DNA of 64,000 bases from Peristeroidobacter soli (GTDB taxonomy: Bacteria > Pseudomonadota > Gammaproteobacteria > Steroidobacterales > Steroidobacteraceae). The translations under genes were made by a program, and so were the position numbers. Positions 8,615 to 16,658 of the stretch are shown here, piece by piece (position 1 is the stretch's first letter; each line of letters opens with the position of its first letter). The notes under the pieces were generated by a model. That model made no database searches. It was not told where the DNA came from and saw only the letters and a list, made by a program, of their open reading frames with translations. Location: contig NZ_RYEV01000009.1 of assembly GCF_004138485.1 (NCBI RefSeq), positions 62,001-126,000 on the forward strand, given 5' to 3'.

Positions 8615-11101
8615 CTACTTCAGCTGAAATACCATGCCCTCGCCGGTCGTTCCGCCCGTTGCCATGCCGTAGATCGTACCGTCGCCGGCTTGAACGAGGC
8701 TGCCCATCGGCGCATCCGTGAATGAATGCACGATCGACTCGTTGCCGTCCAGCGTCACTCGGAAAAGAGTGCCGGCGCCGGCGCTGCCTCCCTGCGAGGT
8801 AAGGCCATACAAAGCGCCGTCATTTGCCTGGAGCAGCGTTCCCACCGGATGGCTTCCATCGCCCGCATTCGCGCCGAAGGAGTACAGCGTCGTACGGCTC
8901 GATCCGTCACTTGCGAGCTTGTAGATCGTTCCGAAGCCGTACGCGCCGCCATTGGCTGTCGCGCCGTAGATGTTGCCATCGTTGGCTCGAATCGGGCTGC
9001 CCACGGGAGAGGCGCCATCCGGAGCGACTCCGAAGTCCCACCAACTGATGGGTGAGGGTCGGCCGTCTTGAAACTCTCTGAAGAGCGCGCCATTGCCGGC
9101 CGTGCCGAACGAACTGCCCCTGGACATCGCACCATACAACGTCCCGTCAGCGTCCTCCATCAGGCCGGTCATCCCAAACGGGAGACCCCGGCCGAAGTCG
9201 ACGTAGATATCATCTGCCACTTCGTCACCCGCAGGCGACAGCCGGAAAAGCTCAAACGCACTCGGGTTGCCGCCCGAGCCCAACTTGGTGACACCAAAGA
9301 AATTGCCATCGCGCCCCTGGTTCAGCGTCAACGGCCATGCCCCAGAGTTGCCGAAGGAAAAGAGTACGTCTTCCTGACCCGCCGGAGTCAGCCTGAAGAC
9401 CGTGCCAAAATCTCTGCTGCCACCGTTCGCTGTCGTCCCATACAAGTTGCCGTCCGTGCCTCGTATCAGGCCGGAAGTCGGGCGTCTGCCGTCGCCGGGG
9501 CCACCGAATGACCAGAGCACCATCTGCTCGCCCGCGGGCGTGATCCTGAACACCGTGCCGAGATCGTTCGTGCCGCCGCCCCAAGTCGTGCCATACAAGC
9601 TGCCGTCGTTGTCAAGGAGCAGAGCGCCCGACTGCGGATCGCCACCGTCCCCCGGGTTGCCCTGGAACACGTGCCACGCCGATACAGTCGCTGGCACACA
9701 GGACACGTCGAGATTCGACGTGGCCCCGCCCGGCACGGCGACGCCGGACTTATTGCTCACCGTGCAACGCACGGCGGCCGGGTTGCTGACCACGGAAATC
9801 TCATAACTCGCGCCCTTCGCAATCGCAGCCGGCATCGTGAAGGTGGCGGCATTCGCCAGAACTGCGAGCGTGTCGCTGCCATTCGCCAGAATCAGTCCGT
9901 TCGAGCCGAGTCCGCTGATCGATCCGCCCAGGGTGAAAGCAGTCTGCGCACAGGTAACCGCGATATCCGTCACCGGCCCCGCGCCCATCGTGCCCGCGCC
10001 GTTGCTGACGGTGCACATGAAATTCGTCGGCTGCGTGGCGACGACCACCGCATACCTGCTGCTGAACGCCACGGCGGTCGGCATCGTAAAGCTCGTCGCA
10101 TTCACTGGAACGGTGAGCGCATCCGGACCATTCGTAAGCACCAGTCCCGGGACGGTCAATCCGCTGATCGCACCGCTGATCGCATAAGCGTCGATCGCGC
10201 AAGTCACCGCGACACCCACAACGTTGCTCGCGGGCATCGAGCCCGAGCCCTCAGCGACCGTGCACGTCATGCCGGCGGGCGAGCTCTGAACAGTGATGGA
10301 ATAAGCGCTTGCGTAAAGAAGCTTGGCAGGCATCGTGAAACCGCTGGCTCCGGCGTCGACGCTCAGCGTGTCGGTGCCATTGGCGAGCACGAGACCACTG
10401 TTGTTTCCCAAGCCGGCGATGGTTCCACCGAGCGAGAAGAACTCGTCGCCGCAACTCACGGCGATCGCGGCAGCTCCCGCTGCAGACATCACGCCCTCAC
10501 CGTTGTTCACCGTGCAGGCCTGTCCGACCGGCTGGCTCACCACGGTTACCGCAAAGTTGCCGCCGAACGCCACCTGCTTGGGCATCGTGAAAGTCGTGGT
10601 ACCAGCATCGACGATCAACGTATCGGCGCCATTGGCCAGTACCAGGCCGGTCCTGGTCAGACCCTGCACCGTCCCACCGAGGGTGAACGCTTGATCGGCG
10701 CAGGTCACGACGATATTGGCCACATCGGCGGAATCGATCGTGCCGGTGCCGCCGGCGACGGAACATACTTTGCCCGCCGGCTGGGCTGTCACCGCGACCG
10801 CGTATGCACTGCCTGACGCAAGCTGCGTCGGAAACGAGAACGTCGATCCGCCTGGATCGATCGAGAGAATGTCGATGCCGTCGGTCAGCTGCAGGCCGCT
10901 CGCGTTGCCCAGCCCCGAGACCGATCCACCCAGCACGTGCCCCGTGCTGGCTGCACCCTGATCTCCCGAGTTCGGGATATCACCCTGATCTCCGGAGTTC
11001 GGGATGTCACTCGCCGGGTGGCTGGAGTTGCCACCGCCGCCGCAGGCCGCGAGCAAGGTCGTAACGAAAATGGCAGCGAGCCATGAGCAAGCTTGTTTCA
11101 T
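8615..11101 (-). CDS. Repeat-rich surface lipoprotein (Gloeo_Verruco-type repeats)
   Basis: 828 residues from ATG 11101. A start 42 bases further upstream is open, but it would lie inside the promoter box. Residues 1-20 are a lipoprotein signal with lipobox LLAAC and then GGGGNSS. Residues about 45-470 hold five imperfect repeats of about 82 residues, each with GLxxxGLVLANGxDTLxVxA and a Cys pair (CTVxxGxG ... VxC), probably disulfide-linked beta domains. Residues about 475-828 hold tandem repeats of the form GxLYGTTxxGGxxxxGTVFRxTPxG, matching the TIGR03803 repeat seen in secreted and surface proteins. It is likely exposed at the cell surface; any ligand is unknown. An hrp-box-like promoter lies 30 bases upstream, so it may be co-expressed with the secretion system. 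Confidence 0.8.
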   Translation of the reverse strand: MKQACSWLAAIFVTTLLAACGGGGNSSHPASDIPNSGDQGDIPNSGDQGAASTGHVLGGSVSGLGNASGLQLTDGIDILSIDPGGSTFSFPTQLASGSAYAVAVTAQPAGKVCSVAGGTGTIDSADVANIVVTCADQAFTLGGTVQGLTRTGLVLANGADTLIVDAGTTTFTMPKQVAFGGNFAVTVVSQPVGQACTVNNGEGVMSAAGAAAIAVSCGDEFFSLGGTIAGLGNNSGLVLANGTDTLSVDAGASGFTMPAKLLYASAYSITVQSSPAGMTCTVAEGSGSMPASNVVGVAVTCAIDAYAISGAISGLTVPGLVLTNGPDALTVPVNATSFTMPTAVAFSSRYAVVVATQPTNFMCTVSNGAGTMGAGPVTDIAVTCAQTAFTLGGSISGLGSNGLILANGSDTLAVLANAATFTMPAAIAKGASYEISVVSNPAAVRCTVSNKSGVAVPGGATSNLDVSCVPATVSAWHVFQGNPGDGGDPQSGALLLDNDGSLYGTTWGGGTNDLGTVFRITPAGEQMVLWSFGGPGDGRRPTSGLIRGTDGNLYGTTANGGSRDFGTVFRLTPAGQEDVLFSFGNSGAWPLTLNQGRDGNFFGVTKLGSGGNPSAFELFRLSPAGDEVADDIYVDFGRGLPFGMTGLMEDADGTLYGAMSRGSSFGTAGNGALFREFQDGRPSPISWWDFGVAPDGASPVGSPIRANDGNIYGATANGGAYGFGTIYKLASDGSSRTTLYSFGANAGDGSHPVGTLLQANDGALYGLTSQGGSAGAGTLFRVTLDGNESIVHSFTDAPMGSLVQAGDGTIYGMATGGTTGEGMVFQLK

Positions 11102-11130
11102 AAGAGAGTTCCGTGTGCCATGGTCGTCGC

Positions 11131-11158
11131 TGAGTAACGGCACACGCGGCGAAGTTCC
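11131..11158 (-). promoter_or_regulatory. hrp-box-like ECF promoter (minus strand)
   Basis: On the minus strand: GGAACT, 15 bases, TTACTCA. It directs transcription into the lipoprotein gene starting at 11101 and supports that start over the longer one. Confidence 0.7.
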
Positions 11159-11626
11159 CGTTGACGCGTCATCCGTGCGCCGCGAGCGAAGCTCTCATTC
11201 CCGAGACACCACGAGGCTTCTTCGGAGTTACAGATCGCAGACGAACACCGGCGTGCTGCGAGACAGAGGTCCCGGGGGTCGCGGTCTACGAGCGCCTATC
11301 AGCGCTACCGTCCCACATCCAGCTGCGTACCGGCATCATCGCCGCTGCACACGTCGGATCTCGGCACTTCCCGTTGATGCGCCCGTGGCTACGCCCTCCG
11401 CCGATATCGCGCCACCGAACGATCAAAGGACGCTGCGTAACGCATGTATGTAACAACGCTCGTCACGAAGTTCCCAAGGCGGCTCATTAAGAAAGGAGCC
11501 GCCTGCATTCGCTTTGCAGTCGCTCGCAAGGGTCCCGTCGAACATCGAACTGGAGTCGATGCCGGCGCGCGCCATCCCTGCGCTCGAAGCATCGACCGAA
11601 CAGGACCAGCGCTGAAGTCCGGACCG
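11159..11626. other. Intergenic stretch without a convincing gene
   Basis: Open frames exist on the plus strand, but none has a credible start, ribosome site or recognisable protein. The stretch separates two divergent hrp-box-like promoters and contains one hairpin at 11477-11504. It may hold a decayed gene. Confidence 0.5.
11477..11504. terminator. Hairpin, possible terminator
   Basis: AGGCGGCTC and GAGCCGCCT form a 9-bp stem with a 10-base A-rich loop. There is no strong T run and no clear gene immediately upstream, so the function is uncertain. Confidence 0.35.
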
Positions 11627-11654
11627 CGAACTTTGTCACGCGCTCGGTTACTCA
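11627..11654 (+). promoter_or_regulatory. hrp-box-like ECF promoter almost abutting a start codon
   Basis: CGAACT, 15 bases, TTACTCA: one mismatch in the -35 element and a perfect -10. The 14 bases TCGGTTACTCATGC are identical to those of the site at 29168-29196. The chaperone start at 11664 lies only 9 bases beyond the -10 element. Confidence 0.6.
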
Positions 11655-11663
11655 TGCGTGCAG

Positions 11664-12119
11664 ATGGAAGGTCACTCGCATCTCAGGGATCTCGCTCATG
11701 CCGCCGCGGCGGTCATCGGCGTTCCGGTCGACACCGTGGGCGATCAGTTCATTCTGACAGTCGATGGAATATACGAATGCAGCTTCACGGTGTGCGATGC
11801 CGAGGATGCAATCGAGTTCTCGACCGCGTTGTGCCTCGTTGGAGCCGATCGCGAGCAGCTGTTCGAGCAGGCGTTACGCCTCAATCTGCACGCAGCGGCG
11901 ACGCGCGGCGCGGCCATCTCCCTGCACCCGGATGCGTCGACATTGGTACTGCACATCCGGCAACGTGCCAGCCATCTCGACGCACAGCGACTGTCGCAGT
12001 CACTGATCGATCTCCTCGACACCGCCAGAACCCTCCGCCATGAGCTGCACGATGCCGTCGCGGCGAGCGCCGCGATGTCCCACGAATTCACCCTGCCGAT
12101 GCACCTGATCCGGGCCTGA
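11664..12119 (+). CDS. CesT/Tir-type type III secretion chaperone
   Basis: 151 residues from ATG 11664; GTG 11658 is also in frame but would fall at or before the predicted transcription start. The CesT fold is recognisable: helix LRDLAHAAAAVIGV, strands with YECSFTVCDAEDAIEFSTALCLV (about 34-56), central helix LFEQALRLNLHAAATRG (about 65-81), strands AISLHPDASTLVLHI, and a C-terminal helix. No Shine-Dalgarno is visible and the predicted transcript would start almost at the initiation codon, so a leaderless mRNA is likely. It is followed after 39 bp by an effector candidate (12159-13349), its probable cargo. Confidence 0.75.
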   Translation: MEGHSHLRDLAHAAAAVIGVPVDTVGDQFILTVDGIYECSFTVCDAEDAIEFSTALCLVGADREQLFEQALRLNLHAAATRGAAISLHPDASTLVLHIRQRASHLDAQRLSQSLIDLLDTARTLRHELHDAVAASAAMSHEFTLPMHLIRA

Positions 12120-12158
12120 CCCGCCAGCCGGCAAACCTGTCAACAAAGGAGTCAATCC

Positions 12159-13349
12159 ATGGTATCGCGCACGAGAGCCAACGGAATGGTTGGCGGCCAA
12201 CCCCCGCAGACCACCGTCGCCCCACCGCCCCAGGCGCCGAATGCACAGCAGGCGCACGCACCGCTGCAATGGCTTCAAGTTGCTCCGGCTGCACGAGGAG
12301 CGATCGGCAGCGAAGTGGCGCCACCACCGACGGCTGCTCACGCGCAGCCCTTGATCGGTGAAGGCACGGCAGAGTCGTCTGCGACAGGGGCGGGACGCGC
12401 AGCTGTGCGAGAAGGCTTGCACTCGCTGCGGCCTTTCCGGTCCTCGGATCACAACGATGGGGAGATCCTCCGCGAGATCGGTCCGGAGGCCCTAGCAAGT
12501 CACGGCAAAGCCTTCCAGCAGCGCTGTGACAACGCCACGCCCGAGCAAAGACAGCAGCTCGCGAAACAATTGCACTATTCCCCAGTGCAAGCTGCCAAGA
12601 CCACGCCGGAACTGCGGCTTGCGGTGCGCACTGCCCTAGTTCTGGCTTACGCGAAGAACGCGAGTCCCGAGCAACTCGAGAAACTGCGCAAGACGATCGA
12701 GGGCGCCCCGCCCGCGATGCGACAGGCGATCCTTCAGGAACTGCAAGGACCCGCGAAGGCATACACGGAGATCGAGTTGGAAAAGGTCAGCCCGGGCGAC
12801 GTGCGGGGCTATGCCACCGAGCTCGAGCACGCGAACGCGGCTGATGCGGCCCAAGACCCGGAGGCACGAGCCGACCGGGCCGCGAAGATCAACGAGTTCA
12901 AGATGTTCCCGCCGGGGAAGGATTACAGCGACTTCCGCCTGTCCAAGGGCGGGCAGACGGTAGCGCTGGCGCGAGTCGGCTACGGCACGCTCGAGGCGGT
13001 CGACAAGGATGGCAACAAAGCGGTGTCGCTGGTTCGTGTCGTGACTCACCCAGGCTCGCAAGGCATGGAAGCGCTGGTGATGGAGAAGGCCGTACAGGAA
13101 GCGACCAAGCACAACAAGCCACTCCTGCGGTTCGCGCAGACCGAGGCCCAGCGGGATCAATTCGAGCACACGTATGGATTCAAACCCTGGAAGGAGACGT
13201 ACCATCCGAACCGCGACGAGACCAAGACGGTGCAACTGAATCCGCAGACATCCGACGCCTGGGAAAAGCGCGGCGACAATCAGTACGCATTGCGCGAGCC
13301 TCCCGAGCTGATCTTTCCCGAGCCGCGGCCACCGCAGCTCGCACGATAG
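12159..13349 (+). CDS. Candidate type III effector with GNAT-like acetyltransferase domain
   Basis: 396 residues; ATG 12159 is preceded by AAAGGAG. The first 110 residues are a flexible Gln/Pro/Ala-rich leader, typical of T3SS substrates. Residues about 110-240 are helical. Residues about 245-355 resemble a GNAT fold: VALARVGYGTLEAV, then SLVRVVTHPGSQGMEALVM (matching the acetyl-CoA-binding motif A pattern with its QGxG-like loop, here QGME) and a later EHTYGF corresponding to the C-terminal F-Y-x-x-x-GF signature. The last 45 residues are Pro-rich. If active it would acetylate a host or peptide substrate. The domain call comes from pattern only. It sits between two CesT chaperones in an apparent operon (11664-16459). 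Confidence 0.6.
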   Translation: MVSRTRANGMVGGQPPQTTVAPPPQAPNAQQAHAPLQWLQVAPAARGAIGSEVAPPPTAAHAQPLIGEGTAESSATGAGRAAVREGLHSLRPFRSSDHNDGEILREIGPEALASHGKAFQQRCDNATPEQRQQLAKQLHYSPVQAAKTTPELRLAVRTALVLAYAKNASPEQLEKLRKTIEGAPPAMRQAILQELQGPAKAYTEIELEKVSPGDVRGYATELEHANAADAAQDPEARADRAAKINEFKMFPPGKDYSDFRLSKGGQTVALARVGYGTLEAVDKDGNKAVSLVRVVTHPGSQGMEALVMEKAVQEATKHNKPLLRFAQTEAQRDQFEHTYGFKPWKETYHPNRDETKTVQLNPQTSDAWEKRGDNQYALREPPELIFPEPRPPQLAR

Positions 13350-13353
13350 CCTC

Positions 13354-13797
13354 ATGTCCGGGCACTGCTCGCTTGAACGGCTGCTTGGCTGCCTCGGCCT
13401 CCAGGCTGGCGCCACGCAGCCCGCCGAGGCGGATGAGACCGTCGCGCTGCGCTATGCGGACGGCCTCATCTGCGTCCTGGCCATGGATGTCGGCGGCGGC
13501 CTGCTGGCCTCGACACCCATTGCATTCATTCATGAGAGCTCGCGCTTGCCGCTGTTCGAGAAGGCATTACGACTCAATGGCAGCCGGGAGCAAGCGCACG
13601 AAGGCGTCATCGGCTACGACGCCGTGCTGTCGCAGCTGGAATACTCGATTCGAATTCCAGCCGACGCGCTCGACGATGAAACCTTTCCATCCAAGCTCGC
13701 CCGGTTCATGCAGTGCGCGGTCGCTTTGCGAGCCAGGCTTGCCGAGCAAGGTGCGTCGATAAAACCACCCGTGAAAGTGCGCACGGCCACCCTATGA
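13354..13797 (+). CDS. CesT/Tir-type type III secretion chaperone
   Basis: 147 residues; ATG 13354 is only 4 bp after the previous stop. The plan fits CesT chaperones: N-terminal helix LERLLGCLGLQAG, strand pair TVALRYADGLICVLAMDV (about 29-47), hydrophobic strand with TPIAFIHE, central helix LPLFEKALRLNG (about 66-77), strand AVLSQLEYSIRIP and C-terminal helix FPSKLARFMQCAVALRARL. The match is weaker than for the other three because the first strand is short. The next gene, 66 bp downstream, is a large metallopeptidase-like effector candidate and its likely cargo. Confidence 0.7.
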   Translation: MSGHCSLERLLGCLGLQAGATQPAEADETVALRYADGLICVLAMDVGGGLLASTPIAFIHESSRLPLFEKALRLNGSREQAHEGVIGYDAVLSQLEYSIRIPADALDDETFPSKLARFMQCAVALRARLAEQGASIKPPVKVRTATL

Positions 13798-13863
13798 GAG
13801 TGTTCTGTCCTCGCGACGGCCTGCTCATCATCGCATCCGCCATCCACGTCCACAGCAGCAGAA

Positions 13864-16119
13864 ATGATGAAACCCGTCGGTGCTGATTCCATCGTTCCCG
13901 ACATTCCACCGCAGGCGACGCCTTCGGAGCCGCCGCCCGCCGCCAGTGCGAATGCGGGAGTGCTCGACAATCGCCAAGTCGACCATGCGCCCCCGGCCAC
14001 GGCGCGCGCGCAATGGCAACCTGTGAGGCCGAACGTGTCGTTCCGTCAGGCGGTGGTAGCGCCGCTGGGCCAGGAGCATCCCGAGCACATCGTCAATCGC
14101 GAGCTGTCCGAGCTCGAAGCTGACATCGCACGCCTGGAACGCCTTGGTGATCCGCGCGCTGCCGAGCCGCGCGATCTCGCAAACAGCGTGCGGAAAGAAC
14201 GAAGTCTTCCCAAGGCTCACGAGCTTCTCGGAACATTGCGAAGCAAGCTGCAGGAATACCGGAGCTCACCGGAGTACCAGGTCCACGTCGATCTCGATGA
14301 AGCCAAGCGATGGATCAGCGACTACGAGCGGTGGGGCAAGAAATGCCCCGCCTCGCTGACCAGGGCGGCGAAGCAGGCCGATGCGTGCGTCAAGAACGGA
14401 GATGTCGCTCGTGCCGGTACACTGCTGCGATCGATACGATCCGAACGAGAACTAACGCAACAGCGCCGGCTGCTCAAACACAAGCATCGTGCCGCCGTTC
14501 AAGCGCTGCAGCTGGAGTTCCAGCGCATCGAACCCATCGCCCGGAGCGCGGTACAGTTGCGCCCGCAACTGAAGACCTTGCTGAACAACTATCACGAAGC
14601 GCAGAAGGCCGCCAGGTACCACGACAAGGCATCGCCCCAGGATCTGGAGCAGGCACGCACGCGGCTCGAGCAGGCGGCGAATGACCTGATCGTTGCGCTG
14701 GCGCGAGAGTTGCAGCCGCAGGATACCGACAGTCCCAAGATTCAAACGGCTCTGGCGCCACTGAACAATGATCTCTACGCAGCGCTCGAGCTGCCCGCTC
14801 AGAATCTGGTCGACCGGGCCCGCCTGCTCGAGCCCGGCAATCTCGAACAGGCGTTGCTGCATCGTCGGCTCGCGGACAATGGCACATACCAGCGGACCGC
14901 GACGGCGCAAACCCAACTGATCCGCGACGCGCGGGCAGTGCTCCAGCCCGGCGGAGAGCTCAACAGCATGGTCGCCAGCCGTCCGGCTGCCCGTGATGAA
15001 GCAAGCTACTTCAGCCGCCTCAATGCCGAACGCGATTCCCTCGACGCCGTCAGGAAAAGCTACCTGATGTCCGCGGAGCTGGATGACTCGGCGGAGACCG
15101 ATGACGAAAAAGTCCTGAGCCCCGCTGAACGGGCAGCTTGGAACGACCTGTCGCGGACGCTGGCTCGCTTACCTGGTTTCCTCCGCCAACCGGTCAACGT
15201 CGGCACGCTCTTGCGCCACGAAGAAGACGCCCTGCGAGCCGATCCGGCTCGCTACACCACTGCCTTGCAGGACCTGGCCCTAGCGAAGCAACAGGCGGAT
15301 CGATTGGTGCGCCTGACGGCCGCGCGCCTGGAGCAGGAAATCGATGCGCTCGATCGCTTCGCCGATCCCGCCGAAAAGAGCAACGCCGCCCTCCAGTTCG
15401 CGAACCAGCACATGCACCACGACGGTTTGCTACCGAGCATGCGCGCTTTATCGGTGAGTCATCAGAGAAAGCTGCTCGATGCCGTACGCGGCGGCCTACC
15501 CCAGAACGACCTCAGCACGCAGCAGCGCCGGGTCCAGTCCCGGCTCTACAAATCCATGCAGCTCGATCCGGCTTTCCTGCACGAGGAAAAGCGCCTGCGT
15601 GAGGCCACGGTAGCCACCCTGATGGCCCACAAGCCCGAGCTGCAACGCGCTCGCGACGAATGGCCGTCTTTGTCGCCCGCCCGCAAGCTGGAAGTGATCA
15701 AGCTCATCGTCGCGACCCATTGCAAAGTCGCGGGCTTCGCGCCACCCGACAATATCGATTTCCGCGACCTCGATTCGTCGACGGTCGCGGCCGTATGGGA
15801 TGCAAAGTCACGCACGCTGGCGGTGAACTCTGCGGCCGCCGGTCTGAGCGATTTCGAAGCGACGATGAATACCATTTTTCACGAGAACAGCCACAACTGG
15901 CAGTTCGAATTGCGCGCGGGTTTGAACGAGCACCCGCCGCGCATCACGGAGCACAGCCCAGCGCACCGACAGGCGCAGCTGTTCGACGCAACGATGGACT
16001 ATTACGACGACGGTGCGTCCGACCAACGATCGGCCTACAGAGAACAGCCCATAGAGGCGCACGCCATGCTCGCCGGCCCGAGATTTGCGCGCGCCCTGAT
16101 GAGCGCGCTCGACGCATAG
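13864..16119 (+). CDS. Candidate type III effector with zinc metallopeptidase domain
   Basis: 751 residues from ATG 13864; a second ATG follows directly. The first 60 residues are Pro/Ala-rich and disordered. Residues about 75-630 are helical with long coiled-coil stretches (for example the Arg/Glu-rich part around 180-220). The C-terminal 120 residues carry FHENSHNWQ, an HExxH motif with His673, Glu674 and His677. About 54 residues later comes a conserved-looking REQPIEAHA in which Glu731 could be the third zinc ligand, a gluzincin arrangement. The protein lacks a signal peptide, so a cytosolic protease secreted into a host is the simplest reading. It follows a CesT chaperone by 66 bp. Substrate unknown. 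Confidence 0.65.
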   Translation: MMKPVGADSIVPDIPPQATPSEPPPAASANAGVLDNRQVDHAPPATARAQWQPVRPNVSFRQAVVAPLGQEHPEHIVNRELSELEADIARLERLGDPRAAEPRDLANSVRKERSLPKAHELLGTLRSKLQEYRSSPEYQVHVDLDEAKRWISDYERWGKKCPASLTRAAKQADACVKNGDVARAGTLLRSIRSERELTQQRRLLKHKHRAAVQALQLEFQRIEPIARSAVQLRPQLKTLLNNYHEAQKAARYHDKASPQDLEQARTRLEQAANDLIVALARELQPQDTDSPKIQTALAPLNNDLYAALELPAQNLVDRARLLEPGNLEQALLHRRLADNGTYQRTATAQTQLIRDARAVLQPGGELNSMVASRPAARDEASYFSRLNAERDSLDAVRKSYLMSAELDDSAETDDEKVLSPAERAAWNDLSRTLARLPGFLRQPVNVGTLLRHEEDALRADPARYTTALQDLALAKQQADRLVRLTAARLEQEIDALDRFADPAEKSNAALQFANQHMHHDGLLPSMRALSVSHQRKLLDAVRGGLPQNDLSTQQRRVQSRLYKSMQLDPAFLHEEKRLREATVATLMAHKPELQRARDEWPSLSPARKLEVIKLIVATHCKVAGFAPPDNIDFRDLDSSTVAAVWDAKSRTLAVNSAAAGLSDFEATMNTIFHENSHNWQFELRAGLNEHPPRITEHSPAHRQAQLFDATMDYYDDGASDQRSAYREQPIEAHAMLAGPRFARALMSALDA

Positions 16120-16129
16120 AGATCCAACC

Positions 16130-16459
16130 ATGATGTACGAGGACAGCACCGTCTTCGATCCGATCGGCATCCTCACTGCGTACGAGGATGCGGAAGGTCA
16201 AGCCGAACACGCGATCGGAAGCCTCGGGATCGACGCAAACGGCTATCTCGAGATCATCGACGCCGATGCCGGCCGCGAGGACCTTCTGCAAACACTCGTC
16301 GAGCGGATCAACGACAAAGCGGCCATCGCCGTGGTCGAGGGTGGGCCTGCCGGCCAGACGTTCGGCACGCAGGTCAGATCGATCCCGCGCGGCGAGGCCA
16401 GTTTTCCGGCGGCGCTACAGGAGTACGTGCGCACGTACTATGGAGTGCGGCTCGTCTGA
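16130..16459 (+). CDS. Small acidic protein of unknown function
   Basis: 109 residues from ATG 16130 (a second ATG follows), 10 bp after the metallopeptidase-like effector, hence probably the last gene of the 11664-16459 operon. It is acidic, single-domain and without a membrane segment or signal peptide. The C-terminus has a helix with ALQEYVRTYYGV. I do not recognise it. Its position would suit a second accessory factor for the effector, or an inhibitor that keeps the protease inactive inside the producing cell. A terminator-like hairpin follows at 16470. Confidence 0.5.
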   Translation: MMYEDSTVFDPIGILTAYEDAEGQAEHAIGSLGIDANGYLEIIDADAGREDLLQTLVERINDKAAIAVVEGGPAGQTFGTQVRSIPRGEASFPAALQEYVRTYYGVRLV

Positions 16460-16469
16460 ATCCGGTAGC

Positions 16470-16496
16470 GCCGGCGGCTCTGGCCAGCCCGCCGGC
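16470..16496 (+). terminator. Rho-independent-like terminator
   Basis: GCCGGCGG and CCGCCGGC form an 8-bp GC-rich stem with an 11-base loop, followed by TTTCGTC. It ends the chaperone-effector operon. Confidence 0.6.
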
Positions 16497-16565
16497 TTTC
16501 GTCATCAGGTTCTGCCCTCATCCCCCCTCCGCCTCGGACGCTGTAATATCTGCCGTGCCTGAGGA

Positions 16566-16582
16566 GTCAGACGCCGTCTGAC
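16566..16582. promoter_or_regulatory. Palindrome upstream of TonB receptor
   Basis: GTCAGACG, one base, CGTCTGAC: a perfect 8+8 inverted repeat 77 bases before the receptor start. It could be an operator for a dimeric repressor; no copy was noticed elsewhere. Confidence 0.35.
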
Positions 16583-16658
16583 GAAGCTGTGCCACGCCGG
16601 CTCCGTAGAATGAGCCCGCGAGGCGCTGGACCCGACCGATCAATGGAAGACCACGTCG

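Noticed and set aside
9671-10816. 381-codon plus-strand frame
   Set aside because: Antisense to the repeat lipoprotein; its own repeats only mirror the coding repeats.
11161-11490. Plus-strand frame of 109 codons in the divergent promoter gap
   Set aside because: No ribosome site, no recognisable protein, atypical composition.
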